Position numbers and translations under genes: made by a program
The notes under the pieces: generated by a model
The model's input: only the letters and a program-made list of their open reading frames with translations
Database searches by the model: none
What the model was told of the DNA's origin: nothing
Part shown: one piece after another, positions 34,301 to 56,289 of the stretch
Layout of the letters: each line of letters starts with the position of its first letter
Numbering within the stretch: the first letter of the stretch is position 1
Assembly: GCF_918797505.1 (NCBI RefSeq)
Contig: NC_092793.1
Span: 77,683,912-77,747,911, forward strand
Origin: Bemisia tabaci
Taxonomy: Eukaryota > Arthropoda > Insecta > Hemiptera > Aleyrodidae
DNA: 64,000 nt
Reading direction: 5' to 3'

Positions 34301-37300
34301 GAATAACTGGTGAAAGGAGGTAATGCAATGATTTTTTTTACCCAAGATGGACCAGCTGCTCACAACAGCACAGGTCTTATAGAATTCGTCCCTATCTCCA
34401 TCCTATAACACACTGCATGTCAATTTGTTTTCATTTTTTATTCCTGCAGCGCCAGGTTCATGCTTAAGGAAGGCAATCTTTGGTGAATGATCAAACTGAA
34501 TTCAAGAGAAAGAAACCAAGCCATGTTTTGACAAAAAAAAGTTAGGAGTATTCTTTAGCTCAACAAGTTGTGCATTTTCTCGTATTAAAAATTAAACATT
34601 TCAAGCTGAAGAAAAATATATTTAAAATGTATATAAATGAGAGTTGAACTTTATCTTTAGAGGAATAAATAATCAAACCTCTTCTTCCGGGTTCCAACCT
34701 CGTGTGATCTGGTTCCTCCCTGATTAACTCAGGTCAATTAAGGATAATCTAGAACCTGGGCAACAAAATTATTATCCCAAAGTTAATTCACAGTAATGAT
34801 CAGTTTACTGTCAGTTGTTGTGACCAGTGTGTGTAATACCAGAACCTTACTTCAACATGAGCCTCATGAGGTGGACATGGCACCAGGGAACACTTTGATG
34901 TCAGACTGATGAGTTAAAAATAGCCAGAACAGAGTTGAGAGGCTCTATCAAGAGATAGAATTTTACTGATTCATTTTGACATTTTTTATGAAGGAAAAGG
35001 AGTGTTCATCAAGTGACCACTTTTTTAAAATTTTTAAACTAACTTGTTGAGGATTTTTAATTCACTTGTATTCTTTATTTACAGATTAAATGAAGAGGTT
35101 GAGTTTCGCACCCACAAAACACAGCTGTCCAGTTCCAATGCCACAGATATTATTTCTAGTTATGATGTGATAGTTGATGCCACTGACAATGCTCCAACGC
35201 GGTTTTTGCTGAATGATGTATGTGTTTTTACCAAGAAACCTCTTGTGTCTGGAGCTGCCTTACAAACAGAAGGCCAACTAACTGTTTATAACTATGAAAA
35301 TGGTCCCTGTTATCGATGCTTATTTCCGAAACCACCACCTCCTAATTCTGTCAAAAATTGTGGTGATGCAGGCGTCCTTGGCACTGGTAAAGATTTATTT
35401 TTCATCATCTTTCTCTCTTAAACTCATTCTTCAAGTAATTTGACAATCCTAAGTGTTAGACAAGATTCTGAAGATCTCATTATTCCTATGAGCTCTCTGT
35501 TTCCTTACGTTTTCATTCCCAACTGTGTCTAAAGATTTATCCAAGGGGTTCCATGACTTTTATCATATTAGTAAGTGATATTATCTGGACTAGCTCAATG
35601 TCATCAAATGTTTTAATGATGAGTGAGATTTTTTACCATTGCAAAGCACCTGTATGAAATTTAGCAGATAGTGGCTAGTGCAGCGGGCCGATAATTGGAC
35701 TGAGTTAAGCAGAAAGGAACCAACCCACATTTTGGAAAAAATTTAGTTATGAGTGGTTTTGAACTCAGCCACTTCTCTACTATCTATCGCCAAAAATTTA
35801 AAGTTTTTGCTTGGGCAAATTTTGCAGAAATTGAACTTGAAGTTCATCTTTTACATTGAGTCTTATGCAGGAGCAAAACTTTAAACCTCTTTTTCTCGGT
35901 TCCATCTCGATGTGGCTTGGTTCCTTTCTGTTTAACTCGGTCCAATTGAAATTTATATCAGCACATGCAGTAAGACCCCTAAATGCGATGTGTTGCATGG
36001 TTAGGGGAGATGGGACTTTTTCTTATCATATCCACATTGTTTCAGTAATCAGCCTGCAGGAGGGACTTTTTAGTTATAGTAAAATGCACTATTCGTGATA
36101 AATTTTATGCATCATCCCATGAATCTGATTTCCTATGAGGAAAGACAGTGGTTTTTCTGCCGCGCTATGGAAAAATGCTGTATGAGCATTTGAATGTTGG
36201 CAAATTTTCTCTCAGAAAAAATTTATTTTGAAGAATGTTATGAACAAGTACTTTCCCTTGAAATTTTCTGACACTTAAAATCAAATTAAGAACAGAAATC
36301 ATAAAAATCAGAAGAAAAATATTTATAAAACTTATTGAAAATTTGTGATTTGTTAAAGGAAATTTGATAACGTCTGAAGATTCATATGGTCTTCTTCCCC
36401 GGCATGGCAGTATTCCTGAACTATGTTCAGAACCTTTCAATAATTACAAACCGAACATGTACTTTTTCATGTACACCTCTGTGTTCTTGAAATTGTATGA
36501 TGAAGTTCCCTCAGTTGAGATATCTATTTATTATCTAAGTTCTGAATCTCTTTTCATTTTAATCTAGTTCCAGGTGTGATAGGTACATTGCAAGCCATGG
36601 AAGTAATTAAAATTCTAACGGAGAACAAGGGTGTTCTAAGTGGAAGATTGTTGACTTATGACGGTCTGGATGCATCTTTCAGGACTTTCAAAATCAGAGA
36701 CAAAAGTAAAACGTGTGCAGTGTGTAGTGAATCACCTACCATTAAAGAACTAATAGACTATGAGCAGTTTTGTGGATCAGCAGCAAATGATAAGGTTTGT
36801 TTTATGTAGCAGGTATTTTTTAAAACTCATTCTACCCCTTGATCTCATTAGCTCAAGAATTAACGTCTGTCTGGAGCTGAGTTGTCTGAGCAATTATAGT
36901 TTCCGTGCGGTCTTTTCAGAATGATTTTGATAACAATACCGGACAGTTTTTTTAAGTAAATGATCATTATCATATGTATTAGCAGGTATTTTGAAAAGTT
37001 AGGGTTGATCCTGTGACCTATGCTACAAAAAACCCTTGGACACTAAGTTCAAAGCAAATCGATCAACAGCCTACCAAGATACCTTTCCCTGTCCATTTTG
37101 AACAACTAACAGCCACTATTTTGTAATGGTTTGACCAATGATCTCAAATTTTATAGATAAAAATAAAGAGACCGATTGCTTCACCTGCTACCACTGGGTC
37201 TTCATGCTTACATTTCAAAGCGGACAATTAGTCTAGCTGAAATGCATATGGGATAGAACTTAGTAAGGAAGCAGAACTGGAGGGTGTATTCAAAGTTCCA

Positions 37301-39071
37301 TGGGGATAAGAAAATTGTATGGAGTGGCTTGGCAATCATGCTACTGGGCATAAATTTCTGCTTAATAGCCCAGTCACAAGCTAGACCACTGGTCCATCAT
37401 GTTCAGATGGGGTATTTGGGAAAGAATTGTTCAAACTTATTATCTTTAAAAAAATAAAGAAATGGGTATTTTTTTAATTTTTGAAAGTTTACAAAATTTA
37501 AGAAATTGGAAAAATGAAAACAAGACAAATGTATTAGAGTACCCAAATCCTGATAATTTTATTAAAAATTAATATTTTATACAAATTTGTGTGTTAATTG
37601 CAACTTACTATCTCCATTTTTGAGGAAACCATGCCTTCAACTTGGCAACGCTGCGCTGCCATGCGTCGAGGAGATTTTTCTCGGGGATAAACCCTCTAAA
37701 AAAGTGTCATATACCAGGGAATGAAGTATAAAAATTTGAGAAAGATTGCAGAATTGTTGAAAACTTTCGCCATTGAATATGCCTTATTCAACTTCTATGC
37801 ATTCTTTTATTTGTGCTACAAAAATTTAGCAGACCTCCATACCAACGAAGCTTGCGTAAATTTATCTTTTAGTCCCTCAAAAATTACTCTTTTGCTTCAT
37901 AATCGGAGTTGGTACCGCAGTACCAACCGAGCATTTTTTTATCTTTATATTATTCACTATAAGGAACATCTATACATTATTGATCTTGTAATTAACTATG
38001 AGATGATGCTTGCATGTTTGTTTCCATGGAAAAATTTAGACACCACCTGTTCCAATTTGTCACCTTGATTTTCAGTTGCTCATATCCCACTGCAACGCGA
38101 CTATTTTTGTTATCGTTAATCACCCCTGAGTAATTGATTTCTCTGATTTTTAGAACCCTTCTATTAACTTGCTGAATCCTAATGAGAGGATACACGTAGA
38201 AAGATTGGCTGAACTGCTGAAGACTGAGTCTGAGAATAACACTTTCATTGACGTGCGTTCTCCTGAAGAATTTGAAATGTGCAGCATATCTAAGTTTGTC
38301 AATGTTCCAATAAACAGCTTATTTTTCTATAATACATCTTCGGAGCCACTTTTCACGGATCTGAAGTTGGACACTGAAAAACCTGGTAAGTCTGAGTAAA
38401 TTATTCAATGTGCCTCCCTTTTTCATTTTTCATCAACCTTTTTTTTTTTCTTGATCTTAAAATCTTATTCTCCACTGAATTTTAAAATGATTAAATTTCA
38501 CCCCATTAGAATAGGACCATTGCCGCTTTAGGCAAATTTCCTCAACTGAACTCGTTCAAGTTTTTGACTTTCTACCAACATCCATTGAATCAAAACAAAA
38601 TTCCCTTCAGATGACGGTGTGCCTACAACATTTGATTCTCATTCTGGCAGTAATGAAGACCATACCTAAAATTCTGGAAAAGTGATGGATGCATTGGTCA
38701 AAATTCATCAAGCAACTTTGATTAGTTTTTAACCTCAGTAGGGCGTTTCTCTCCTGCGGATTGCAACCCTGCCATTGTGGTTGAAAAAACGATCAAATTC
38801 ACCCGTGGAAATTTGCTTCGCATTTTCATAGAACGATTTCTTCACCCTAAAACAATTTGAAAAAAAAAAGCTCTCCAAGTTTTATTACTTTTTTCTCATA
38901 TTTTTGTTTGTTTTCTTTTTTGCAGTGTATGTTATTTGCAGGCGAGGAAACGATTCACAAAGAGCAGTCCAAATTTTGAAGGACCTGTATTCCCATTTAG
39001 AAATCAAGGATGTAATTGGAGGTTTGCATTCTTGGGCAAAAAGAGTTGACAATGATTTTCCAGTTTATTAA
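31396..39071 (+). CDS. MOCS3: MOCS3/Uba4: adenylyltransferase and sulfurtransferase, complete
   Basis: Eight exons: 31396-31542, 32218-32305, 32940-33032, 34086-34206, 35085-35386, 36568-36794, 38154-38385, 38926-39071. They join in frame with GT..AG borders to 451 residues (human about 460). An N-terminal coiled segment precedes the E1-like domain. That domain has the ATP loop GVGGLG (92-97), zinc-binding cysteine pairs CYRC (225/228) and CAVC (300/303), and the E1-type cysteine in KNCGDAG (242). A C-terminal rhodanese domain ends in the loop CRRGND with the persulfide cysteine at 408. The family adenylates and thiolates the C-termini of URM1 (for 2-thiouridine in tRNA wobble position) and MOCS2A (for molybdopterin), in the cytosol. 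All key residues are present. Introns 4 and 5 carry MITEs. Confidence 0.95.
34488..34742. mobile_element. CAGAAAGGAACCA-ended MITE, degraded copy in MOCS3 intron 4
   Basis: Left block GAGAAAGAAACCAAGCCATG; right block GATCTGGTTCCTCCCTGATT followed by AACTCAGGTCAATT. This is the same arrangement as the better copy at 35693. Confidence 0.55.
35693..35948. mobile_element. CAGAAAGGAACCA-ended MITE in MOCS3 intron 5
   Basis: Begins AATTGGACTGAGTTAAGCAG then AAAGGAACCAACCCACAT. The right end is the inverse (ATGTGGCTTGGTTCCTTTCT through GGTCCAATT). Confidence 0.75.
36157..36410. mobile_element. inverted-repeat MITE, family A, copy 7, in MOCS3 intron 5
   Basis: Left end CTGCCGCGCTATGGAAAAAT; right end TCTTCCCCGGCATGGCAG. 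The inserted copy ends about 157 bp before the exon 6 acceptor. Confidence 0.7.
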
Positions 39072-39091
39072 GAATCCTCTTAATTCGACTT

Positions 39092-39328
39092 TACACGGAA
39101 AAAAAAAAAATTGCTGATTCAACAATTCAATTGCTAAAAAACAGTGAGTGCAATGTTTCAACACAGATTTTACAACAAAAAAATGCTACTTTAACCACCC
39201 CCGTGGTTAAATTAGTTTACAATGTGGTTAAAGTAGCATTTTTTTGTTGTAAAATCTGCGTTGAAACATTGCACTCACTGTTTTTAGCAATTGAATTGTT
39301 GAATCAGCAATTTTTTTTTTCCCGTGTA
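39092..39328. mobile_element. nearly perfect palindromic MITE just past MOCS3
   Basis: Ends ACACGGAAAAAA and TTTTTTCCCGTGT, flanked by T/TA. Arms of about 100 bp (TTGCTGATTCAACAATTCAA through GCTACTTTAACCAC) pair with very few mismatches around a short loop near 39210. It starts 21 bp after the MOCS3 stop codon and so probably lies in the 3' untranslated region. Confidence 0.8.
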
Positions 39329-39843
39329 ATTCCCATATCTTCAATTTATGGTTCTCATAACTCTAGTCCAAAAAACAAAATTGGCTACGCTTAAAAGGTA
39401 TGTTTTGATGCTGAGTAGATTTTTAGAGTTGATTGTGAAAATCAGGGGTGCAGAATATGTCCGATCATGTGCTCACCTGGGCGCGTGAATATGTGGAAAA
39501 GCCCCAAAAATGTGGAAGGAGGGAACATTTTGAAGGGCCAAAAGTCGAAAATCAAAGGAAACAGAGGAAAAACGTCATCATTTTTAAGATTGGTGGGAAA
39601 TTTTGTTGAAAACTGATGAGACAAATGTGGGAAGCCATCTGGCAGGCTCATGAAAATGTGGAAGCTTAGAAGATTCTGCACCCCGTGTGAAAATGACCTC
39701 CGTTTTTTTTATCCTCCAAAAATGGGGCTCTCTACTTTCAAATAATGAACTGAAAAAGTGGGTGCCACTGCCACTGGACCACTGTGAAGAACAGTCCTAG
39801 CGTAGCTACCTTGTGTAATATTTTTGTTCAGTAAATAATCAAG

Positions 39844-40254
39844 GATATTGATTAAGATTAAATATTTGTGCCTGGAAACCTTTACAATTTCTTTGTTATT
39901 CCAAGTGCATTTCGAGGTTCAGGTCGTCATCTTCAGTGATATAATTTTATGTATGCTTGCGATCTTGCAGAACTCTTCAAAATTTTAAAAAATGTTATTA
40001 TTAAATGCACATTCTGGCTCTCAAGAATGCAAGTGATCGTTTCAAGGCAGAATGTGTGTTTAATAATTGCCCGGTATATGATTGTTTTTTAACATTTTTA
40101 GTAAGTTTTTTTCAAAGTTTGACATGTATGCCGAGATCGCGAGCATACTTGAAATTATATTGCTGAGGATGTCGTCGAGAACCTCAAAATGCATTCAGAA
40201 TAACAAAGAAATTGCTAAGCACTCCAGCACAAATATTTAATCTTAATCAATATC
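39844..40254. mobile_element. 411-bp inverted-repeat element between MOCS3 and CFAP20
   Basis: Left arm GATATTGATTAAGATTAAAT through ATGCTTGCGATCT. The right arm is the inverse, ending ATTTAATCTTAATCAATATC. Arms are about 120-170 bp with scattered mismatches. Confidence 0.7.
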
Positions 40255-41105
40255 ATAGAGTGCAAAATGCAAATCAAAAGATAATTAAGGATAGTGTTGC
40301 ATAGATTTGCTCCATGTAAACCTGTTGTCTTATAAAAGAATGTTTAAGTGATTTCTCTTTTTTATAAAATTTTCTGTTTACGTATTTCTTATAAGTTTTT
40401 TTCCTCCTAATAAATACCCCAGAAAACATCTGATACTCCCCAGTTTTACTGTAGAACAAATTTGAAGCTCAGTTTTCTATTAGCAAGCTAATTTTAGTTG
40501 CATTAGGAGAAAATGTAACAGCAGTAAAGATAAATTAACTTACAGACATCTTTTTAAATTATCACTCAATATTTTTTTGTCATTAGTTGCTACAACAAAT
40601 CATGGGAATTATCATCAACAATTTGAACTTATCTAAAATGAATTTGCAGCATTCAGTAGATGTGGATATCTATAAGTAGGGGCTAGTACACCAGTTAGTC
40701 AGCATTTAATTGTTTCGATCAACTGACCAGGCAACAACTGTTAAGTTTTTTGCACTTTGCCTGTTTATCAAATGCGCTCTATTCCTATCCCAGAATTCGC
40801 GTACAAAATTCACTTGCAGTTGCACAAAAGGACATCTAATGTCACATAGCTACTTTTCATGTGTTAGAAGTTGGGTTTATTCAGCTGGGATTCAGTGGTT
40901 TGATAGTGGTCAAGATACATATCACTGCATAGTGAGCACTTATCAATAATACTGAAATATTTTAGCTTGGAATTTAAGGAAAAAAGCAGTGTTAAGATTG
41001 AAAATTGCATAAGGCTTTTACACGTTGAGCGTTGCAAAACAAAAAAATTAGCCTTGACTTTTCATTTTTCCATACATGATCGTGGGAGTAGCTTCACTCG
41101 CAAAT
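40255..41105. other. intergenic, no gene recognised
   Basis: AT-rich. A 79-residue open frame at 40710-40949 lacks any family signature. The region may include the distal 3' sequence of MOCS3 or CFAP20. Confidence 0.4.
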
Positions 41106-41270
41106 AACAGCATCTTAATTTTTTTAAAAAAGAATGTCATCTTAATTTTTCAAAGAGCATCATCTTAATTCTTTTTAAAAGACGTCATCTTAATGTTAAA
41201 GCAAATGTCCGATTTTCTTCCAAAATGGTACTATAATTTTTTAAAAAAAGTCATCTTTTTCAACAGAAAT
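41106..41270 (+). repeat. degenerate tandem CATCTTAATTTTT repeat
   Basis: Four to five units of (G/A)TCATCTTAATTTTTT followed by AAAAAGA, at 25-40 bp spacing. Confidence 0.65.
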
Positions 41271-41831
41271 GGCACTTCAAGTGTCAATGCACAGGACCTT
41301 TGAATCACCCCTTTCTAATTCCAGGCCGTACAGCTTTGCTTTAACTACTCATGAAGCAGCCATTTATCAAAGGCAAAGCACGGTCTAGTAGTTAGTGAAC
41401 ACCCAAATAGTCTCAAAAAAATATTACGTTGCTTCGTTTATCATGAGAAGGCGATACACATAGGCAGTTGTGTTCAACAATGCACCCTCAAAGTGGTTGT
41501 GGCTATACATGAAAAGAAAACAGCAAGACGTTTAAACCAATGTAGTTTTTAATAAATAATTCAAATCAGTCAAACAGTAAATTTGCAAATCATACAAAAA
41601 ACCTGTTAACTGTGTAAAAAAGTATGAAAATTATGTGAGAACTTGCTCACGAAACAAACAAAAAAAAATTCAATTCCTTTAAAAGTTCTAATCATTGATC
41701 AATTGACATTTCAAAACTGGGAAACTAATTGTATGTAAAAAGTAGAAATTCGAGATCATTTGATGAAAAACTGAAGCTATACTAGCATATAAAATCCAAT
41801 TGGTTGCAGGCAGAGAAGTGAATTAAGGACG

Positions 41832-42094
41832 GCATATCAATGGCCAAAGTGCGAAACTATGTATCTTGTTTGCAACGTTGTAGACTTCTCCTCATATTTT
41901 TAATTTTTCTTCGGTAAACTCCTTGACATAATCTTGAAAACTCCCTTAATTTTTCTTCTCTATTAGTGAAATATTCTGTGTACATTTCAAGCTGTAAAGT
42001 TTACTTATTTCTCTTTAAACAAATATAGTAGTAGTAGAAATTTTAAGACACTGCAATCGAGATATGTGGTTTTGCACGAAGGCCATTGATATGC
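41832..42094. mobile_element. family L inverted-repeat element beside CFAP20 3' end
   Basis: Ends GCATATCAATGGCC and GGCCATTGATATGC are perfect inverses. Inner blocks (TTTGCAACGTTGTAGACTTC on the left, GAAATTTTAAGACACTGCAA on the right) match the elements near 55.4 kb. It lies 120 bp past the CFAP20 stop codon, so it may be in that gene's 3' untranslated region. Confidence 0.7.
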
Positions 42095-42213
42095 TTCGTG
42101 TCTACTTTCATTGTGCTGTTTCTTGGTTAAATAGAACATAAATTTGAAATGACTTAGATTGTTCATCATCCAAGAGATGAAAGAATGGAAAGTCACGACT
42201 TGAGGGCTCAAAC

Positions 42214-43293
42214 TTATTGCTTGACCTTGCTTTGTATAGGAAGAAATAGTTTGAATTCAGCTGGCAATTCATCCTCTGAATATAGTCGATCTGAAAAGTA
42301 AACGCGTCTAATTCTACAATTGGCATGAATTTGAACACGTAAAGTTTCCATATAAGTCGTTCCATAGGCACGTCTAGTGAAGTCAGCCAGATTAAACTGA
42401 ATTTGATTCCAGCCATCATCTAGTCTCATTGGCATAGTGCAAATAAAAGGTTTCACTCTGGTCGTTGATTGATAGTTACTCGCCCGAAATCTCCGCCTCA
42501 CATTTTTGTCGTCAAGAACCTGCAAGAGAGAGAGAGCAATCATTGTAAGTCGGGAGTCTAAAAGAAATAATAAACTAAGATTTTACCTACAATAGAAGAT
42601 GTACCTTCTCTTTTGAGTACTCGTTATTGCAGGGGGATTCTTCACTCCGACAGCCATGGCTTGCTAATTTGTTTGTTACACTGCTCAGCATGTGGCTTAA
42701 CAGCTCAAAGAAAAATTTTAAATCAGTATTCATAGAAAAATATTGAATCCCAAAAAAAATGTTGGAATTGTGGCAAAACCGGCTCACGGATCAAGGGGGA
42801 ATAAACCTGTAAGTCATCAAACTGCAAATTGGCAATATGAGGAAGCCCTCAGTTGCAAAAGCTGAAAATAATACTGTCAAGTCAATGCGGATTGTGGGGT
42901 AAAAACATAGAGAGAGTTGATCTGATTTATTCGCTTAGGTTGTTTTACTAGTGCATGAATCCACAACAACGTACAAATTGGCGGAGATAGAATGACGAAA
43001 AGATAGTGAACTTTTACCTGAATTTCAAAGGTGAAGTACTTCTTTAAATTCTTAATAATCATGACAAGAAACGGTAACTTGATTCCAAGAGTCTTCCTGG
43101 GGTCTGCTGGACAAGTGATGTACGCGGTGCTCACATTATTACCCATTATTTCCAATACTAAAGACTGAATATCGTTGTCGGTAATCCTTTTGATGTGACC
43201 GTTTCGCACTTTCTTGTCCCATATTTGAAGAGGTTTACTACCTATGCTGTATAGAATTGATAAAAAACCACTTTGAAAAGTATTTTTAAACAT
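42214..43293 (-). CDS. CFAP20: CFAP20/Bug22 ciliary protein, complete
   Basis: Two exons, 43018-43293 and 42214-42519 on the minus strand, give 92 + 101 = 193 residues, exactly the usual length of this family. The sequence is nearly invariant: it starts [20 protein letters not shown] and carries the family blocks [37 protein letters not shown] and [12 protein letters not shown]. The family's protein lies in cilia, where it is an inner-junction component joining the A and B tubules of doublet microtubules, and at centrioles; in Drosophila, Bug22 is needed for sperm and cilium shape. The start is preceded by AAA, a good insect context. The gene is divergent from Caf1-55 across 399 bp and converges with MOCS3. 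No residue looks damaged. Confidence 0.96.
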
Positions 43294-43692
43294 TTTCTAA
43301 GATTACTTCAGAAGTTTGGCTAATTAAACTATTTACACGGTCACTAACCAAACTTTCATAATCATGGATACGGTTTGTTTATACGAATAGCACCAATAAA
43401 CGGGCGGTTGGGAACCGGTGTTGTGTTTTTGTTTCATGGCACTGTTGCCAGATTCGTATTTTTCTTTCAAATGAAAATGTAGTAGCTTTCAAAATATATC
43501 GATCTACTTGGCACCGTCATTGCCTGCCTTTGTCAGCCAGCGCCATTTTCCATCCCGCTTACCTCATTTTGGCGGCTTATTTTCCGCATCGTGAGCCGGC
43601 TTTGGGATTTTTTAAAGTTTAAGAAAATCTTATCCTGCTGATCAGTTCCATTTGCATTGATTGTGTCGTTCAAGACCGCGTCTCCTATCATC
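43294..43692. promoter_or_regulatory. shared upstream region of CFAP20 and Caf1-55 (divergent)
   Basis: 399 bp separate the two start codons. TCAGTT at 43642-43647 fits an insect initiator for the plus-strand gene and would give a leader of about 49 nt. I see no TATA box. The exact start sites are inference. Confidence 0.5.
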
Positions 43693-54026
<10,334 letters not shown>

Positions 54027-54530
54027 ACAATTAAATTTTCTTTTACTGTTCTTAATGACCTCGTTATTTTCATGTATCCTTAGGAGATTTATCCATTCCT
54101 TATTTTTCAACCTTTTTTTTTTTTTTTTTACAAATACATATTGCTCCACTTTAAAGCAACCCCTAAAAAAATGTGTCCCCTGTCATCCTGAATTTTTAAA
54201 TCATTCAACTAGTGTTAAACTGTGTTAAGTCCTAATTTCGAATGTGTTTTATATCTTTCCTACAAAATATACTTCATTAGTTATTTTGTCACTCCGTTAG
54301 TTTTCTCTACCTCCTAAAATCTTAAAAAGAAAAAAAAAGCGGAAAGAAGAGGGGATCAACCTCAATATGGACCCATGAACCCAAAAATTGTGTTCTGAAA
54401 AGTTCTCCTCTCAGCATGCTGCTTTACGTATTTGTCTGTAGAATTTTATTGAGAATTCTTCAAAATAACGTTGAAAGAAAGTTCCGAGGAAACATCACTT
54501 ATCATTTTCACTTTCTAATGGGATTGTTAA

Positions 54531-55106
54531 GGTGAAACTACAGCAGTGCGTAGTAAGAAATTTCTCTGCGCAGGGAGCGCCACTGCTGTGTTTTGATTTT
54601 TTGGTCCACGCTATTAGAGTCCGTACTGCTCTTCGTGAGTCCTTGAGCTTTTATGAAAGTTAAAGGAATTTTTGTTTAAATCAAAGAGTCATAAGTTCTA
54701 GCCATAACGTTCCTCTTCCAATTGACACTAAAAACGACGTGAAAAGTAATTTCTGAAGCCTTGAAACTTGATCCGAGGAAAAAGTAGGGTTAAGCATGAT
54801 GACCTTGATGCAACCAATCGCGATTGATCGCTCTCAACAGTTGCAGATATCTCTCTCCCTCCGTTAGCTGTCTCTCTCGCACTTACAGATGTACCACAAA
54901 AGAAACTGGGATCAAGTTATAGCTTTCATTATTTAACTTTCAAAGCTCGCGTCTGTTCCTATGGATTCCAGACGTATGCTGCTAGAACTTAGGAGTCTTA
55001 GAATTTAAAATATCTATTGTGATATTTAAATAATCACTGATTTCGGAGTCGGATTTTAGCAGCGCGATGTGGTGGATTTTTTCGGAACTACAGCTGAAGA
55101 TTCACC
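54531..55106. mobile_element. 576-bp TTAA-flanked inverted-repeat element
   Basis: Ends GGTGAAACTACAGCAGTGCG and, read inward from the right, GGTGAATCTTCAGCTGTAGT. TTAA is present directly outside both ends (54527-54530 and 55107-55110). TTAA targets are typical of piggyBac-type elements; the terminal bases are not classical piggyBac, so assignment is tentative. It lies about 500 bp past the Caf1-55 stop codon. Confidence 0.7.
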
Positions 55107-55181
55107 TTAACTTGATATGCCCTTTTTGAGTTATTTCAGTACGTCTCAGTCATATTTGTGTAGAAACACCTGACATCATGC

Positions 55182-55291
55182 ATATCAATGGTGAAACTTA
55201 CGGACCACATATTTCGTTTGCAGGGTAGAGCAGGAAGTCTGCACTGTTGCAAATTGAGGTTACAAGGTTTGAGAGTTTCACCATTGATATG
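55182..55291. mobile_element. short family L element
   Basis: Ends ATATCAATGGTGAAACT and AGTTTCACCATTGATAT are perfect inverses. The centre (GCAGGAAGTCTGCACTGTTG) matches other family L copies. Confidence 0.7.
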
Positions 55292-55362
55292 ACATGCAGA
55301 TATCAGGGAATTTTCTAAAAACGTTCAAAAACACTTATATGCGAAGGGAAACTAAAGGTATA

Positions 55363-55622
55363 TATCGACGGTGAAAGTCGGCAATCACATAACTCGGTTT
55401 GCGACGTCGCAGACTTCCTGTCATACTTTATTTTTTAAATGGAAAACTACTCAATGGCAATTCTTTAAAATTGTCATGATTTTTCTTCTCAATTCGAAGA
55501 AAATTCTGCAAAAACTTCAAGAAATAATATCAATTTGTTCTCCTTTAAAAAAATGACGTAGAGGCGGAGATTTTCAGACACCGCAAACGAGTTATGTGAT
55601 TGCCGACTTTCACCGTCGATAT
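55363..55622. mobile_element. family L element with ~60-bp arms
   Basis: Left arm ATATCGACGGTGAAAGTCGG then CAATCACATAACTCGGTTTG. The right arm is the inverse, ending CACCGTCGATAT. Pairing continues through the GCAGACTTCC block. Confidence 0.8.
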
Positions 55623-55706
55623 GTTGTTGCTCTACTGAGCCAGTGATTGTAGTCCCTAATGGCAAAATGGAGTCTAGATTGGGTGACTTTAACCAGACCA
55701 GAATTG

Positions 55707-55846
55707 GACTGCACTATGTAATATGGAACTGAAGTTTCTGGCTCATACCTGAAAATACCTATCAGTCGACACAAGGAAACTAATGGCATATATTTTGCGA
55801 CTATAATGAGCTAGAAATGGTAGTTCTCAATTGCCAAATGTAGTCC
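55707..55846. mobile_element. small GGACTGCA-ended inverted-repeat element
   Basis: Ends GGACTGCACTATGTAATATG and CAATTGCCAAATGTAGTCC. The family is shared with 13267-13551. Confidence 0.6.
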
Positions 55847-56260
55847 TCTTAGCCTAACTGCATTTCACATTGCCAAATTTCCGTTGTTCTTTCGTTTTTT
55901 ACAAAACTCAACAAAGTATTGCTTTGGCACATTCTCTGAGTTTTCCTCAAGTCATGAAAAATACATACGCTTACAAAACTTCAAGTCAGAATATTGCTTT
56001 TTTTTCTCCTGAAGAAACATGGAAAAAAATTAAGCAATGTCTGATGTAATTTAGCGAACTATTGTTAAATCTGTCTCATTAGTTCACTGATTAAAAAATT
56101 TACACAGGGATTTAAAGAAAAAGTGCCACTGACAAAAGAAAACTTCAAATAATTTGAGACTATGACAAACCTAGACACCATTTACAAATGAGAACTTTTA
56201 ACGTTTAAGAACTGACCAAATAGGAAAAGAATGTTGAGTGAACTAAAGTTATTAAAAAAC

Positions 56261-56266
56261 TTTATT
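56261..56266 (-). terminator. polyadenylation signal AATAAA of RpS3A
   Basis: AATAAA on the minus strand 23 bases after the stop codon, which implies a very short 3' untranslated region, as is common for ribosomal protein genes. Confidence 0.7.
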
Positions 56267-56289
56267 GATAAAAATGTGACATTATAAAA

